In this document: in pieces, positions 7,727 to 16,026 of the stretch
Layout: every line of letters starts with the position of its first letter
How positions within the stretch are numbered: position 1 is the first letter of the stretch
Virus record (IMG/VR): IMGVR_UViG_3300025009_000357
Span: 1 to 25,335 of that record
Reading direction: 5' to 3' (one strand)
DNA length: 25,335 bases
Source of the DNA: a virus
Notes under the pieces: generated by a model
Database searches by the model: none
The model's input: only the letters and a program-made list of their open reading frames with translations
What the model was told of the DNA's origin: nothing
Position numbers and translations under genes: made by a program

Positions 7727-8206
7727 CTATGTTCGATTTGGGCGGTCGTAAGCCGTGAAGGTAACTGTTGCTCTGCCTTTCTTGCCTCCTTCATCTAGGT
7801 ATGTACTGTATTCAACATTCAAGTTGTCTATGTATAAAACCTTTGAGCTTGCCGTAAGATTGTTATTTAAGATTCCGAATACTGTCGGAGCTTTCGCATC
7901 ACCATCGCTTTCTCTTTCTTCAACTAAGTCAACTAATTTCTCCAATACATCTAATTGCGAACCTTGACCAGCCGACATATCCCAATATGTCTTTGCATTG
8001 ATTACGACCTCAACCACGATGTCGTACTCCGCCTGATCACGGACTGTACCGCTTCTCTTTTGACGAGTTGCTTTAGGATAGACTTGTAGCATTGGCATAT
8101 CCGCCTCTGCTATAGCGTCCTGCTTGCCTTTAAAGTAAGTCGTGAAAGGAATAGTGGTAAAGCCTGTCGTAAAGATTGTGATAAGTGAGTCTATAATTTC
8201 ATTCAT
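7727..8206 (-). CDS. Tail terminator / minor tail completion protein
   Basis: This 159-residue protein starts MNEIIDSLITIFTTGFTTIP, runs through MPMLQVYPKATRQ, and has a beta-rich core (YDIVVEVVINAKTYWD). It ends in a beta strand pair (VEYSTYLDEGGKKGRATVTF). This layout (helix, then strands, then a central loop, about 150 residues) is typical of tail terminator proteins, which cap the tail tube at the head end. Its ATG overlaps the stop of the upstream gene by 4 nt (ATGA), so the two are probably translationally coupled. It sits between a gpG/HK97 gp10-type protein and the tail tube, as expected. The function is inferred from order and fold pattern. Confidence 0.65.
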   Translation of the reverse strand: MNEIIDSLITIFTTGFTTIPFTTYFKGKQDAIAEADMPMLQVYPKATRQKRSGTVRDQAEYDIVVEVVINAKTYWDMSAGQGSQLDVLEKLVDLVEERESDGDAKAPTVFGILNNNLTASSKVLYIDNLNVEYSTYLDEGGKKGRATVTFTAYDRPNRT

Positions 8207-8649
8207 GAGAGCGCTGATTTAACGAACTTTCTGAATACTTCGATTATGTTCTGCTTGAGATTCTCATTATTGAGAGTAAGCATTGTGCGTTTAGGATTCC
8301 TACCCATACCGATTTGATGATATTTATAGTAGTCAACTCCTTTGCTTGCGACTGTAACCTTGAACCGGTCTACTACTTTACTGAAACTGTTTTTCAATTT
8401 TCCTGTTCGCTCGAGGATTCCTTTCATCCCATATCCGAGCCTTGTCTTCTGTGCGAGCGTACCTGCTGTGAGTGGTTGCCATGCTCCCGTGAGCCTTGTA
8501 CCTTCTGTCGAGAACTGCTTGTCTATCTCACTCACGACTAGCGTTCCTGTATCTGTTAGAGGCTGTCTTGCGTTCCCGATTGTAGCGATTGCCTTATCGA
8601 GTTTCGCTATAACTCTTTTATCTCCATCGATTGTAAGTCCGAATTGCAT
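8203..8649 (-). CDS. Virion morphogenesis / tail completion protein (Mu gpG, P2 gpS-like)
   Basis: This 148-residue protein shows the family pattern: GTRLTGAWQPLTAGTLAQKT (the 'W-x-pL...T...K' block), ILERTGKLKNSF (the 'iLe-x-TG-x-L' block), then DYYKYHQIGMGRNPKRTML (the 'Y...HQ-G......R-x-fL' block). Proteins of this family act at the head-tail joint or in tail completion. The start codon shares its A with the preceding gene's end (8649). It overlaps the downstream terminator gene by 4 nt. Length and motifs match the family, so the assignment is firm at the family level. Confidence 0.85.
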   Translation of the reverse strand: MQFGLTIDGDKRVIAKLDKAIATIGNARQPLTDTGTLVVSEIDKQFSTEGTRLTGAWQPLTAGTLAQKTRLGYGMKGILERTGKLKNSFSKVVDRFKVTVASKGVDYYKYHQIGMGRNPKRTMLTLNNENLKQNIIEVFRKFVKSALS

Positions 8650-9395
8650 TAAAATTTCTTGTTCATAGTAAATACTCTTTCAACATCTTCACCATTATCA
8701 TCAACCGAACCGGTAGTAGGGAAGAATCGTAGTCGCTGTGTTGTTGACCCAGCCAATTCTGTATCTGAAAAGTCTAACAACTTATCCTTTTTGTCCTGTA
8801 TTCTCTTTAGAAATTCATCAGCACTTGCCAATCTCTTAAAACCATCCTTGTCATTATTTTGCGTTTCAGCACCGTACTCCGCTATGAATAAGTAAGCCGT
8901 TGCAATCTCTACCGCCAAGCCGTCAAGCATTGGTATTGCGACCTCGCTAACCGTTCCGCCTGTTGCTGTTATACCGGAAACTGTTTGAGGATCTGTTGAT
9001 GTTATCGTTACATCAGTCGAATCTTCGGTCTGGTCGTTATTATGAATCGTTACGGTAGCACCCGAACCCAACCCATCAGTGACGAAATTAGTAGCCGAAC
9101 CTGCCGCAGTCCGGAATAAATCAGCCGCCTGTGAAGCCGTCTTGCCGACCGACATCGTGACTGTATAAGCAACACCACCAACAGTCAGAGTCATTACGCT
9201 CGTACCATTTCCAGTACCAGAGAAGACTATTGTATTCTCGTAGAATTTCGGCAAAGGAAGCGCGTACACATCGCCAATATAACTTTTGATATGATTCTCC
9301 GCCCTCGTGATTTGATTCGCTATAAAAGCATCTGTGATATTCGTATTATTAACGAACCCTGCGTATTGCCTAACTTTCGTGACTGTTGTGAACAT
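8649..9395 (-). CDS. Head-tail connector, Mu gp36-like (DUF1320) with a beta-domain insert
   Basis: This 248-residue protein begins like an adaptor: TDAFIANQITRAENHIKSYI then GDVYALPLPKFYE, a pattern of DUF1320 proteins ('I...I..A...I..yl...Y.lPl'). It resumes near residue 153 with AIPMLDGLAVEIATAYLF and a helix that carries FKRLASADEFLKRIQDKKDKLLD. Residues about 55-152 are an insert rich in Thr, Val and Gly (GTSVMTLTVGGVAYTVTMSV, then SGATVTIHNNDQ). Such inserts are common in surface-exposed phage proteins. DUF1320 proteins are usually about 130-150 residues, which fits the length without the insert. It ends abutting the gpG-like gene. Confidence 0.75.
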   Translation of the reverse strand: MFTTVTKVRQYAGFVNNTNITDAFIANQITRAENHIKSYIGDVYALPLPKFYENTIVFSGTGNGTSVMTLTVGGVAYTVTMSVGKTASQAADLFRTAAGSATNFVTDGLGSGATVTIHNNDQTEDSTDVTITSTDPQTVSGITATGGTVSEVAIPMLDGLAVEIATAYLFIAEYGAETQNNDKDGFKRLASADEFLKRIQDKKDKLLDFSDTELAGSTTQRLRFFPTTGSVDDNGEDVERVFTMNKKF

Positions 9396-9406
9396 AAGAA
9401 TTAGAA

Positions 9407-10174
9407 TTAAGAAACTGGAACTCTGTGAGTAGCCGCCGCTCTGTTTGTAGCCGCTACTCTGTTTGCCGAAGCCATCCTTGCCTTAAAAGCAGTATCCGTA
9501 GACCAAGTAGCACCCGCGATTACCCCATTTCTTCCATTGCCACTCGTATCGGCCAACGTAGCCCCCGAACCTTCCGTGAACAGCCATTCGCCTTGTAAAT
9601 TATCTCTTGGCACAACACCATGCCGATATAAATTTGTCACTTCCGTTGGCGTTAGAACGTCGCTCCAAATCCAACTTGCACCGATCTTCCCCGACCAATT
9701 AGTTACAGGATTGTTTGCTGCCAATTGGCAGCCTATCATCACTCGTCTATCATTTTGATGGATTGTAGTAATTGCCGCGTCGGAAGTTTTAACAGGCGTA
9801 ATCTCAACTCCATCAATAAATAATTTAAGCGTTCCGCTATTCCATGTAAAACCTATCATTTGCCAAATATTAGTATCAATTCTATTCGGACTATCATATA
9901 CTTTCCAGTTAGTGATACCGCCATCTTGAGATACAATTACTCTAAACTTATAGGCATTGACAAGTACAGTCCAAGCTCGTTTCGTTACGCCGTAATCAAA
10001 CTTTGACATTGAGCATCCTGCTGCAAATCCATACGGTACTCTAACCCATTGCATGACACTTAAAGTCGCGCCAGCTCCACCGCTAGGCTCAAAGTTAGAG
10101 ATAGCGATAGATTGTGAACCTGTGCCGTTTATATGAATTGAATTTATAAATGGTCGTACCGCTAGTCTTGACAT
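9407..10174 (-). CDS. LamG/concanavalin-like domain protein, probable virion adhesin
   Basis: This 255-residue protein is almost all one LamG-like (Laminin_G_3/concanavalin A-like) jelly-roll. The signs are TLSVMQWVRVPY near the start, DTNIWQMIGFTWNSGTLKLF then IDGVEITPV in the middle, RRVMIGCQLAAN, GKIGASWIWSDVLTPTEVTN, and LQGEWLFTEGSGATLADTSG near the end. Such domains bind sugars or proteins at cell surfaces. The last 20 residues carry a short tandem pattern (NRVAATNRAAATHRV), perhaps an attachment tail. Its gene lies between head genes and connector genes, so it may decorate the capsid or neck. Start at ATG 10174 with leader TTAACCATCTATAATT. The domain call is good; the site in the virion is a guess. 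Confidence 0.75.
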   Translation of the reverse strand: MSRLAVRPFINSIHINGTGSQSIAISNFEPSGGAGATLSVMQWVRVPYGFAAGCSMSKFDYGVTKRAWTVLVNAYKFRVIVSQDGGITNWKVYDSPNRIDTNIWQMIGFTWNSGTLKLFIDGVEITPVKTSDAAITTIHQNDRRVMIGCQLAANNPVTNWSGKIGASWIWSDVLTPTEVTNLYRHGVVPRDNLQGEWLFTEGSGATLADTSGNGRNGVIAGATWSTDTAFKARMASANRVAATNRAAATHRVPVS

Positions 10175-10176
10175 AA

Positions 10177-10479
10177 TTATAGATGGTTAATTTCTTCGAG
10201 TCCTATGCTTGTCAAACTGGAATTTAACGCCTCTAAATCTTTGCTCTCTCGCGCCTCGTAAACTTTTGCGAGATTCCTGAAAAAAGATTCGAGCAATTTA
10301 TCTCCTGTTAATTCGCTCGATTTTATATAATCCGAATGGATTACGCCCTCCGAGAACCCAAAACCACTATTGCTACCCAGCGAAATAAAGAAACCACTAA
10401 AACCAATCGAGCCATCATCGTTATCCCAAACGTCTTGTATTGTGACTTGCGACTTGTCGAATTTGTAAGAGTATTCCAT
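10177..10479 (-). CDS. Hypothetical protein between adhesin genes
   Basis: This 100-residue acidic protein starts MEYSYKFDKSQVTIQDVWDN. It has a Gly/Ser/Phe-rich middle (FSGFFISLGSNSGFGF) and a helical C-terminal half (GDKLLESFFRNLAKVYEARE). I do not recognise a family. It is packed tightly in the operon: 1 nt after the preceding gene and 2 nt before the LamG gene. That spacing suggests a chaperone or partner for the neighbouring surface proteins. Confidence 0.6.
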   Translation of the reverse strand: MEYSYKFDKSQVTIQDVWDNDDGSIGFSGFFISLGSNSGFGFSEGVIHSDYIKSSELTGDKLLESFFRNLAKVYEARESKDLEALNSSLTSIGLEEINHL

Positions 10480-10480
10480 A

Positions 10481-11260
10481 TTAAGCTGAAGTTACGCTGC
10501 TGGCTGTTGATAATCTCTTCCATTCACACATAAGGTCCAAAGCTCCTGCCGTAATATCATCAGCACTTCTTGTTAGATAAATGTTTGCGTTATTTACTAA
10601 TATCCATCCACTTGGTATCGCACAGGCATCATCTTCTGGATTGTTGTCGCACCAAGCGTCTCCGATAGCAAAGTCCGAATTATCAATAGTAGTCGCAGGT
10701 AAACATACGTCTGGGTCAGCCGTAGTACCAACCGATATTGTCGTCGTTCCTGATGTGGAAGTTATAGCTGTTGCCCCAACCGTGCCAAATATTCTAACCA
10801 ATACCGCGCCCATTACCGTGAATACCACACCCGTATCATAACCCGTCATATTAGGAATCGCCTTAATAGCGGTATGTGTCAACTGAAGGTCGCTAATGAA
10901 TCTGATGACTTCAGCCAAACTCACCCCGTCTGCCGCATTGGCTGGCATTGGGAAAGTCGGAATCCCGCCTTCGGCAAGCCAATCTTTAACCTGTTGAACC
11001 TGCTCTTCGTTATTTTTAAGTACGGACATTAAAGATGTGCCGACTTTTGTGTCACTCTTGTTACCGATAACATCTGCTATAACCATATTATTAGCACTAT
11101 CAGCGATTGGCAGATTAAGCCTATTGTTGATTCCTTTCGTCATTGCAACCAAAGATGTTCCAGCCGTTGTATCGCTTTTTTTACCGATTACATCGGATGA
11201 AAATATATCGGAATTTGTGTCTTGCGTTGGAACTACTGGCTGTCCGTATGAACCACTCAT
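10481..11260 (-). CDS. Phage fibre-like structural protein with DVIGNKSDT repeats
   Basis: This 259-residue protein has two copies of a DVIG-[KN]-KSDT-x2-GTSL motif (about residues 23-36 and 62-75). These repeats are common in phage fibre and other structural proteins. A short helical stretch follows (NNEEQVQQVKDWLAEGG). After that comes a Thr/Ala/Val-rich beta domain (GTTTISVGTTADPDVCLPA) with four cysteines in the C-terminal half. The order, repeat then helix then beta domain, fits a trimeric fibre with a globular tip. It belongs to the block of surface proteins between capsid and connector genes. Confidence 0.6.
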   Translation of the reverse strand: MSGSYGQPVVPTQDTNSDIFSSDVIGKKSDTTAGTSLVAMTKGINNRLNLPIADSANNMVIADVIGNKSDTKVGTSLMSVLKNNEEQVQQVKDWLAEGGIPTFPMPANAADGVSLAEVIRFISDLQLTHTAIKAIPNMTGYDTGVVFTVMGAVLVRIFGTVGATAITSTSGTTTISVGTTADPDVCLPATTIDNSDFAIGDAWCDNNPEDDACAIPSGWILVNNANIYLTRSADDITAGALDLMCEWKRLSTASSVTSA

Positions 11261-11287
11261 ATATTTATTTATTAAAGAATAATACTT

Positions 11288-12670
11288 CTACTTAACTCCG
11301 AAAGATACCGTTAGGCCAACTGTCGGGTCGCCATTACCTGTTGGCGTTGTCGTACAAGCGTAAGTAGCCGCTGTCGCAAATGACATCGGGACATCGTAGT
11401 CCTCAATAGTGTTCCCCGTAGGCGGAACGTAAATCACATACTTTGGCGTTGTCGTACCGACTATCACCGAACCTGTAGCCAAATCAAAGAGCTGAATAAA
11501 TACTCCAGCGGCATTACTATTGTACGCATGAAGATGATACAGATTACAGGCTACGGTCTTGCAGGCCTGTGCCGTGTTATCGCCATCGGCATCAAATACG
11601 GTATCAAAGCCTGTGACTGTCGCACTTGCACCTATAATTGCAGTGACACTATCGTCCGTGGCGTTTAAGCCTGTCCCTAAAGAATTAAGAAGATTGCCAC
11701 CGACATCTGCTTGCAATGTACCGCCCTTGCCTTCCGTTCGTGCTGTTGGCGTGGCATTATAGACAGCCCACGGCAAGGTATTTGCCATATTGGCGGCAGG
11801 AATAGCCGGAGTGACTGTGCCGCCCATTATACCTGCTTGCCCTGCAATCAGATTGACCTTCGCCCTATCAGATTCATCCCAGTCGTCCATTATTTGTGCC
11901 GACGTTTTTATGTCAGCTAGGTTTCCGCCTGATTCTTTAGCTATTGTTGCCGTAGAATCCTGTCTGACATAACCTCCGCCCGCGGCAGCCACCAACGGAT
12001 CAGTATTTGTCTTGATCGTACCAGCACTTGTAGCTATATTCCCTGTGTCAGCATCTATCGTAGTGAGAATTGCATTGCCGGTAGTTTGAAGTGCCGCAGT
12101 CGCTAGTCCAGTTCCTGTCAACGATACACTCTCGATATTCGCATCCATTCTATAAAGAACGCTTGGAGTATCGAAGAGGATGCCAGCCAAAGTTTTAGCC
12201 GCACCATCCAGCGTAACCACAAATGACATATAACTCACCGAAGTCCAAGTCACGCCGTTACCTGTAACCGTAGTTGGAGATTTAATTTCGACATCGATTA
12301 AATTCCAGCCTGCCGATAATGAGGCGACTAGTGTTGTGTAGGTATTGCAGTGTGAAGCGCTTTGCCCGATAACAAGCGATATGCTCGTGATGTCGGTAGT
12401 CGCTGAAACATAAGCCCAGTACCTCAAATGACCATCGTAATAATCGACGAGATTGAGTGCTGGAGATAAAGTTTTCGTAATTGAGCCGGCAACAACAGTT
12501 CCCAAACTCTTAGCAAACGAAATCGAGTTAGAACCTTCTTTGTGATTCGTAGATAGAGCGACCGCTGTAACATCAGCCGAGCCAGCCCATCCAGTTATAG
12601 ATTCGCAGTTTTCAAGTACGAATCTATCTTGCTTGACATACGCATAGGTGCGCCTCCTGTGTTGATCCAT
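11288..12670 (-). CDS. Probable head fibre / decoration protein with N-terminal jelly-roll
   Basis: This 460-residue protein has an N-terminal jelly-roll, carbohydrate-binding-like domain (about residues 15-165: FVLENCESITGWAG, HKEGSNSISFAKSLG, DLAVVVTL-type strands). A repetitive Thr/Ala/Gly-rich shaft follows (about 170-340), including IDADTGNIATSAGTIKTNTD. The C-terminal domain (about 370-460: LYHLHAYNSNAAGVFIQLFD, then TTTPKYVIYVPPTGNTIEDY) is a beta-sandwich seen at the ends of many phage fibre and decoration proteins. Start at ATG 12670 with leader TCTAACCTAAAAAACTT. Lying just after capsid genes suggests a head fibre, but a tail fibre cannot be excluded. Confidence 0.65.
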   Translation of the reverse strand: MDQHRRRTYAYVKQDRFVLENCESITGWAGSADVTAVALSTNHKEGSNSISFAKSLGTVVAGSITKTLSPALNLVDYYDGHLRYWAYVSATTDITSISLVIGQSASHCNTYTTLVASLSAGWNLIDVEIKSPTTVTGNGVTWTSVSYMSFVVTLDGAAKTLAGILFDTPSVLYRMDANIESVSLTGTGLATAALQTTGNAILTTIDADTGNIATSAGTIKTNTDPLVAAAGGGYVRQDSTATIAKESGGNLADIKTSAQIMDDWDESDRAKVNLIAGQAGIMGGTVTPAIPAANMANTLPWAVYNATPTARTEGKGGTLQADVGGNLLNSLGTGLNATDDSVTAIIGASATVTGFDTVFDADGDNTAQACKTVACNLYHLHAYNSNAAGVFIQLFDLATGSVIVGTTTPKYVIYVPPTGNTIEDYDVPMSFATAATYACTTTPTGNGDPTVGLTVSFGVK

Positions 12671-12706
12671 AAGTTTTTTAGGTTAGACAATCAGACAGTT
12701 ATATAA

Positions 12707-12751
12707 TGACCTTATGGCGACTCACCTCGTAAGATGAGCCGCGTAAGACCA
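12707..12751 (-). ncRNA. Long RNA hairpin directly after the stop codon of the 85-residue gene
   Basis: In the leftward RNA, GCGGCUCAUC (742-733 of 12xxx) pairs with GGUGAGUCGC (726-717) over a UUACGA loop, 10 bp with two G-U pairs. After a 1x2 internal loop, the outer arms UGGUCUUA and UAAGGUCA pair for 8 more bp, two of them G-U. The hairpin starts at the base after the TAG stop. No U-run follows. Confidence 0.55.
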
Positions 12752-13009
12752 CTATTTCTTAACCTTTTCTACAGATGGCTTGTCGCCTTCTGTAGGAATT
12801 TCTTTCGCCTTGTTTTCAAGTGCCGCGTCTTCAGCTTCGACCGCTTGTAACTCCTTTAAGTTCAAAGGACTGCGAAGTATTGAAACCGTATTCAACATTT
12901 GAGTTGCGCCGGCTGTCCCCCTTACGCTTGTTACATTTAAACATTCGAGGAGAAACCCGACCATCTCATTCGTTAGCTCATATTTGAGCAACGGTTTTTG
13001 TGCTTTCAT
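12752..13009 (-). CDS. Small hypothetical virion-region protein
   Basis: This 85-residue protein has a predicted helical N-terminal half (LTNEMVGFLLECLNVTSVRG and TQMLNTVSILRSPLNLKELQ). The tail is charged and probably disordered (EDAALENKAKEIPTEGDKPS). I recognise no family. It lies between two fibre genes. Start at ATG 13009 follows the leader AATATAAAACACAC, shared with three other genes. Its stop is followed at once by a long RNA hairpin. Confidence 0.65.
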   Translation of the reverse strand: MKAQKPLLKYELTNEMVGFLLECLNVTSVRGTAGATQMLNTVSILRSPLNLKELQAVEAEDAALENKAKEIPTEGDKPSVEKVKK

Positions 13010-13036
13010 GTGTGTTTTATATTAAGAAATAAAAGC

Positions 13037-14800
13037 CTAATCAACTCTCAAGCAAGTAACAAAAATCTCACAATCTAATGTGCCACCTGCATCCGGTACG
13101 ATAGAAAGACTGCCGTTTTGAGCAATAGTCCTATTGGCAACTGACGCAATACCAGCAACCATATCATCTTTATCGCCATCCGAAGCGGCAACCGTGATAG
13201 CGGAACAGATATCTGTACCTGCTCCCAATGCGCCGTTATTCAATTTCCAAGTTCCACCATCGGCAGAAGTTGAAAGTGAATACGCACCAATTACTTTGAA
13301 TTTGAATGGAGCATTTGCATTGAAGATGTTTACAGCCGCCGCCTGATTTGTAAGCAAATAACTGACAACAAATGGAACACCATAGGTATTGCCAGTTATG
13401 CTATCAAGTTCATTCGCATTAACATTCGTGATTACATTACCTGCGCCATCACAATCAAGAGTCTTGTTCGTGAATACATCCGCCGTAGCTTTGCCGACAA
13501 GAGTGTCCGTAGCATCCGGAAAGGTGATCGCCCTGTTATCCGTATGCACGAATGTAAGCGTAGCTATCTTATCTGCGGTTGCGCCTGTATTGCTAAATTT
13601 AACAGCTTTCGTAAGCGCACCAGCCGCGCCGATAACAGTTGTCGTGTCGCTCAATGTCTTATTCGTCAATGTGTCAGTTGTAGCCTTGCCTACCAATGTG
13701 TCAGTAGCATCTGGGAATGTGATCGCTACGTCATTCGTATGTAAGAATGTCAATGTGGCTATCTTTGTCGCAGTTGCGCCAACAGCACTAACCGCAACCA
13801 TCTTTGTAGGAGTCACAGAATCACAGAAGGTTACATTACCAGCCCCTTTGCCGTATAATCGGAGTGAGACATTTGCATCATCACCAGTCGCTCTAACAAC
13901 AGGCGAGCCAGCCGCATCAGCATTTTGGACTTCAACATAATTGATTGGAGTCGCTGATTCAACGAACGCCAAGAACTCATCACCGCCACCATCTGCGATA
14001 TAACCTGTTGTCACGATCTTTGGTAGGGTAAGCGTCTTGTTCGCAAGAGTAACTGCCTTTGTCTTGAAGACAAATTCATCGGCAACACCAGCGAAATCAG
14101 GAATTGTCAAAGCACCTGCTCCAACAGTTTGGGTTGTCGTTGTTACTACGATGTCATTTGTACCGCCTTCAATTCCCCAAGATTGAGTTACGCTACTCGC
14201 GACTCCCATTGGAAGAGTAGCAGGATCAACCCAAACTGGATTTGCCGCCGCACCTTGTGCCTTCAAAATATAGCCAGTTGTTCCAGCCGACAAAGCATCC
14301 CAAGTAGTAGCGCCCCTGTAGAGTATAGCGCCTTGTGCCTCACCTGCGATTGTAAGATCCGTCACTGTAAATACACCAGCCGCCGACATATCCGCATCGC
14401 CACTCACATCAACAAACTCAAGAGCAGTTGCTCCTGTATTGACCTTGACTATTTTATTGGCCGCCGCCGTGTAGTTTGCAGGGACATCCGTAAGCCCCGT
14501 AAATGCAGTTGCGCCGGCTGTGCCGACATCGACTTTATCAAAATTACAAGATGTGGTTGAGCCGACATTCTGATAGAGACCACCTGTACCCGCGGCGACA
14601 TCTGTATCTATATATAGGCAACCCTTGGCATATCCTGAACCAGCGTCAGTCACAGTTACCGTGCCGGTAGCAAATAACACGTTGCTATCTGCATCTTCTT
14701 GAAGTACGGTAATAGCCTGACTGTTGATGGTTTTCGGATATCCAATAAAGTGAACCGCCTTCATAACGCTTTTGGTGCGTTTTCCTGTTCGATTAGGCAT
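13037..14800 (-). CDS. Probable head fibre or decoration protein with internal repeats
   Basis: This 587-residue protein is rich in Thr, Ala, Val and Gly. Two copies of a repeat with core ITFPDATDTLVGKAT followed by TNKTL occur about 65 residues apart (roughly residues 348-385 and 413-450). A third, weaker NKTL unit lies near residue 255. Such repeats form beta-helical or triple-stranded shafts in phage fibres. The C-terminal 100 residues form a beta domain (FKVIGAYSLSTSADGGTWKL... SLSIVPDAGGTLDCEIFV) likely to be the tip. The N-terminal segment is basic (MPNRTGKRTKSVMKAVHF) and may anchor the protein. It directly follows capsid genes, which favours a head fibre. Confidence 0.65.
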   Translation of the reverse strand: MPNRTGKRTKSVMKAVHFIGYPKTINSQAITVLQEDADSNVLFATGTVTVTDAGSGYAKGCLYIDTDVAAGTGGLYQNVGSTTSCNFDKVDVGTAGATAFTGLTDVPANYTAAANKIVKVNTGATALEFVDVSGDADMSAAGVFTVTDLTIAGEAQGAILYRGATTWDALSAGTTGYILKAQGAAANPVWVDPATLPMGVASSVTQSWGIEGGTNDIVVTTTTQTVGAGALTIPDFAGVADEFVFKTKAVTLANKTLTLPKIVTTGYIADGGGDEFLAFVESATPINYVEVQNADAAGSPVVRATGDDANVSLRLYGKGAGNVTFCDSVTPTKMVAVSAVGATATKIATLTFLHTNDVAITFPDATDTLVGKATTDTLTNKTLSDTTTVIGAAGALTKAVKFSNTGATADKIATLTFVHTDNRAITFPDATDTLVGKATADVFTNKTLDCDGAGNVITNVNANELDSITGNTYGVPFVVSYLLTNQAAAVNIFNANAPFKFKVIGAYSLSTSADGGTWKLNNGALGAGTDICSAITVAASDGDKDDMVAGIASVANRTIAQNGSLSIVPDAGGTLDCEIFVTCLRVD

Positions 14801-14824
14801 CTTAATTGGAATTAAAAAATAGAA

Positions 14825-15022
14825 TTATGAAACAAATTTCTTCTTCTTGAAAACCTTTAAAATCTCTGCGTCCTCAATGACTTCCCCTTTCATGTACTCT
14901 TTACCGTCGTGCCAAACATGAAATAGCATTGTGTTCTTTGTGGTTGGTTTTTCAGCCTTTATTTTACGAAGGTCTGTTAGCCTCATTGATTTGTGTGGAG
15001 TTGGATCTGATATGATTCTCAT
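14825..15022 (-). CDS. Small hypothetical protein after the major capsid gene
   Basis: This 65-residue basic protein (MRIISDPTPHKSMRLTDLRK ... VFKKKKFVS) contains a short beta-hairpin-like segment (MLFHVWHDGKEYMKGEVI). I recognise no family. Its place directly after the major capsid gene suggests a head accessory role. Start at ATG 15022; the leader holds both recurrent motifs of the window, AAAACACAC and CTAACC. Confidence 0.65.
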   Translation of the reverse strand: MRIISDPTPHKSMRLTDLRKIKAEKPTTKNTMLFHVWHDGKEYMKGEVIEDAEILKVFKKKKFVS

Positions 15023-15051
15023 AGAAAAAGGTTAGTGTGTTTTTAAATAAA

Positions 15052-15999
15052 CTAGGCGATACAAGCGTAGATAAGATATGCACATTTTACATCGAGTAAA
15101 ACCATGTCATACTTATCTGAACATTGTATGTAGTCAGATTTTCTTTGTACTGATTCCAAACCACCTTGAGCGGCTGGGATATATTCAACCATTCTGCCAG
15201 CTTTCTGTCTGTATGTAGCGGCAAGAGTCCTTGACTTCAATTTTGGTTGACCTTCGATGAAAGCAACGATACAAACTTTTGACCAGATGTCTGTCAATGT
15301 ATCTGTGCCTCCAGTATTGCTGTTGTTGTATTGAGCCTCACCAACAACCAAATTCTGTAATCCGAATATGCGAGCCAAGTTACCTTGAAGCATATCTTTT
15401 GTTACAGCAGGTGCGCCCGGAAACAAAGCGATGATATCAGGATGGTAGCAAAGAGTCTGCAAAGCATCCCAAGAGATTATCATCGTGTTTGGTTTCTTTC
15501 CGCTTCCTGATCTAACTGTTGTGATAGCAGTCTTGATGTTCGAAATAGGATCGGAATTGTCGTAGTCACTCCATTGATTCGTACCTGATAGAGTTGTGTT
15601 CTGTGTGATTGTACCTGTCGATGTGATTACATCAGCAAGAGCCTTCTCTTTGTCAACCAACATTCTGTCAGTTAGAGCTTCTGTAACATCAACACGAGCA
15701 TCAATTGGGTCTTCTTGGTTGTCATAAACTTCTTCAGGTATGAACTCACCAAGTACATGGTCTTCCAAAGAATAGTGGTCAGCAGATGATACAGTTGTTT
15801 CAACTACATTTGGTTTGCCACCAACTGCTCTGTAAGTATTGACGATTCTCAAATTCTCCATTCCATAGGAGTAGATTTTGCCGGAATCTTTAACGACCTG
15901 AACATTTGGAGCAATTATTTCGTTAACATAATTCTCGTTCTTGTATGCAAGTGATACCTTGGTTAGCGGTACGCTTGTATATACAGTAGATTTTTGCAT
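15052..15999 (-). CDS. Major capsid protein
   Basis: This 315-residue protein follows the decoration gene and the protease/scaffold gene, the usual capsid order. Its pattern fits HK97-fold capsid proteins of the group with LTKVSLAYKNENYVNEIIAP near the start. Next come EDHVLGEFIPEEVYDNQEDP (the spine and E-loop region) and KKPNTMIISWDALQTLCYHP in the peripheral domain. GRMVEYIPAAQGGLESVQRK and the hydrophobic DMVLLDVKCAYLIYACIA end the protein. It has no scaffold domain of its own; that is supplied upstream. Start at ATG 15999 with leader TCTAACCTATACAATTTTTT. The subtype is uncertain. Confidence 0.85.
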   Translation of the reverse strand: MQKSTVYTSVPLTKVSLAYKNENYVNEIIAPNVQVVKDSGKIYSYGMENLRIVNTYRAVGGKPNVVETTVSSADHYSLEDHVLGEFIPEEVYDNQEDPIDARVDVTEALTDRMLVDKEKALADVITSTGTITQNTTLSGTNQWSDYDNSDPISNIKTAITTVRSGSGKKPNTMIISWDALQTLCYHPDIIALFPGAPAVTKDMLQGNLARIFGLQNLVVGEAQYNNSNTGGTDTLTDIWSKVCIVAFIEGQPKLKSRTLAATYRQKAGRMVEYIPAAQGGLESVQRKSDYIQCSDKYDMVLLDVKCAYLIYACIA

Positions 16000-16026
16000 A
16001 AAAAATTGTATAGGTTAGAAAATAGA

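Noticed and set aside
13389-13940. 183-codon rightward frame opposite the large fibre gene
   Set aside because: It lies wholly antisense to a convincing structural gene, has a hydrophobic shadow-type composition from Thr/Ala/Gly codons, and lacks a leader like those of real genes. The same applies to the 168-codon frame at 6086-6592 opposite the tail tube gene.
9407-14800. Diversity-generating retroelement acting on the fibre genes
   Set aside because: No reverse transcriptase frame and no template/variable repeat pair was seen in the window; the fibre repeats are diverged structural repeats.
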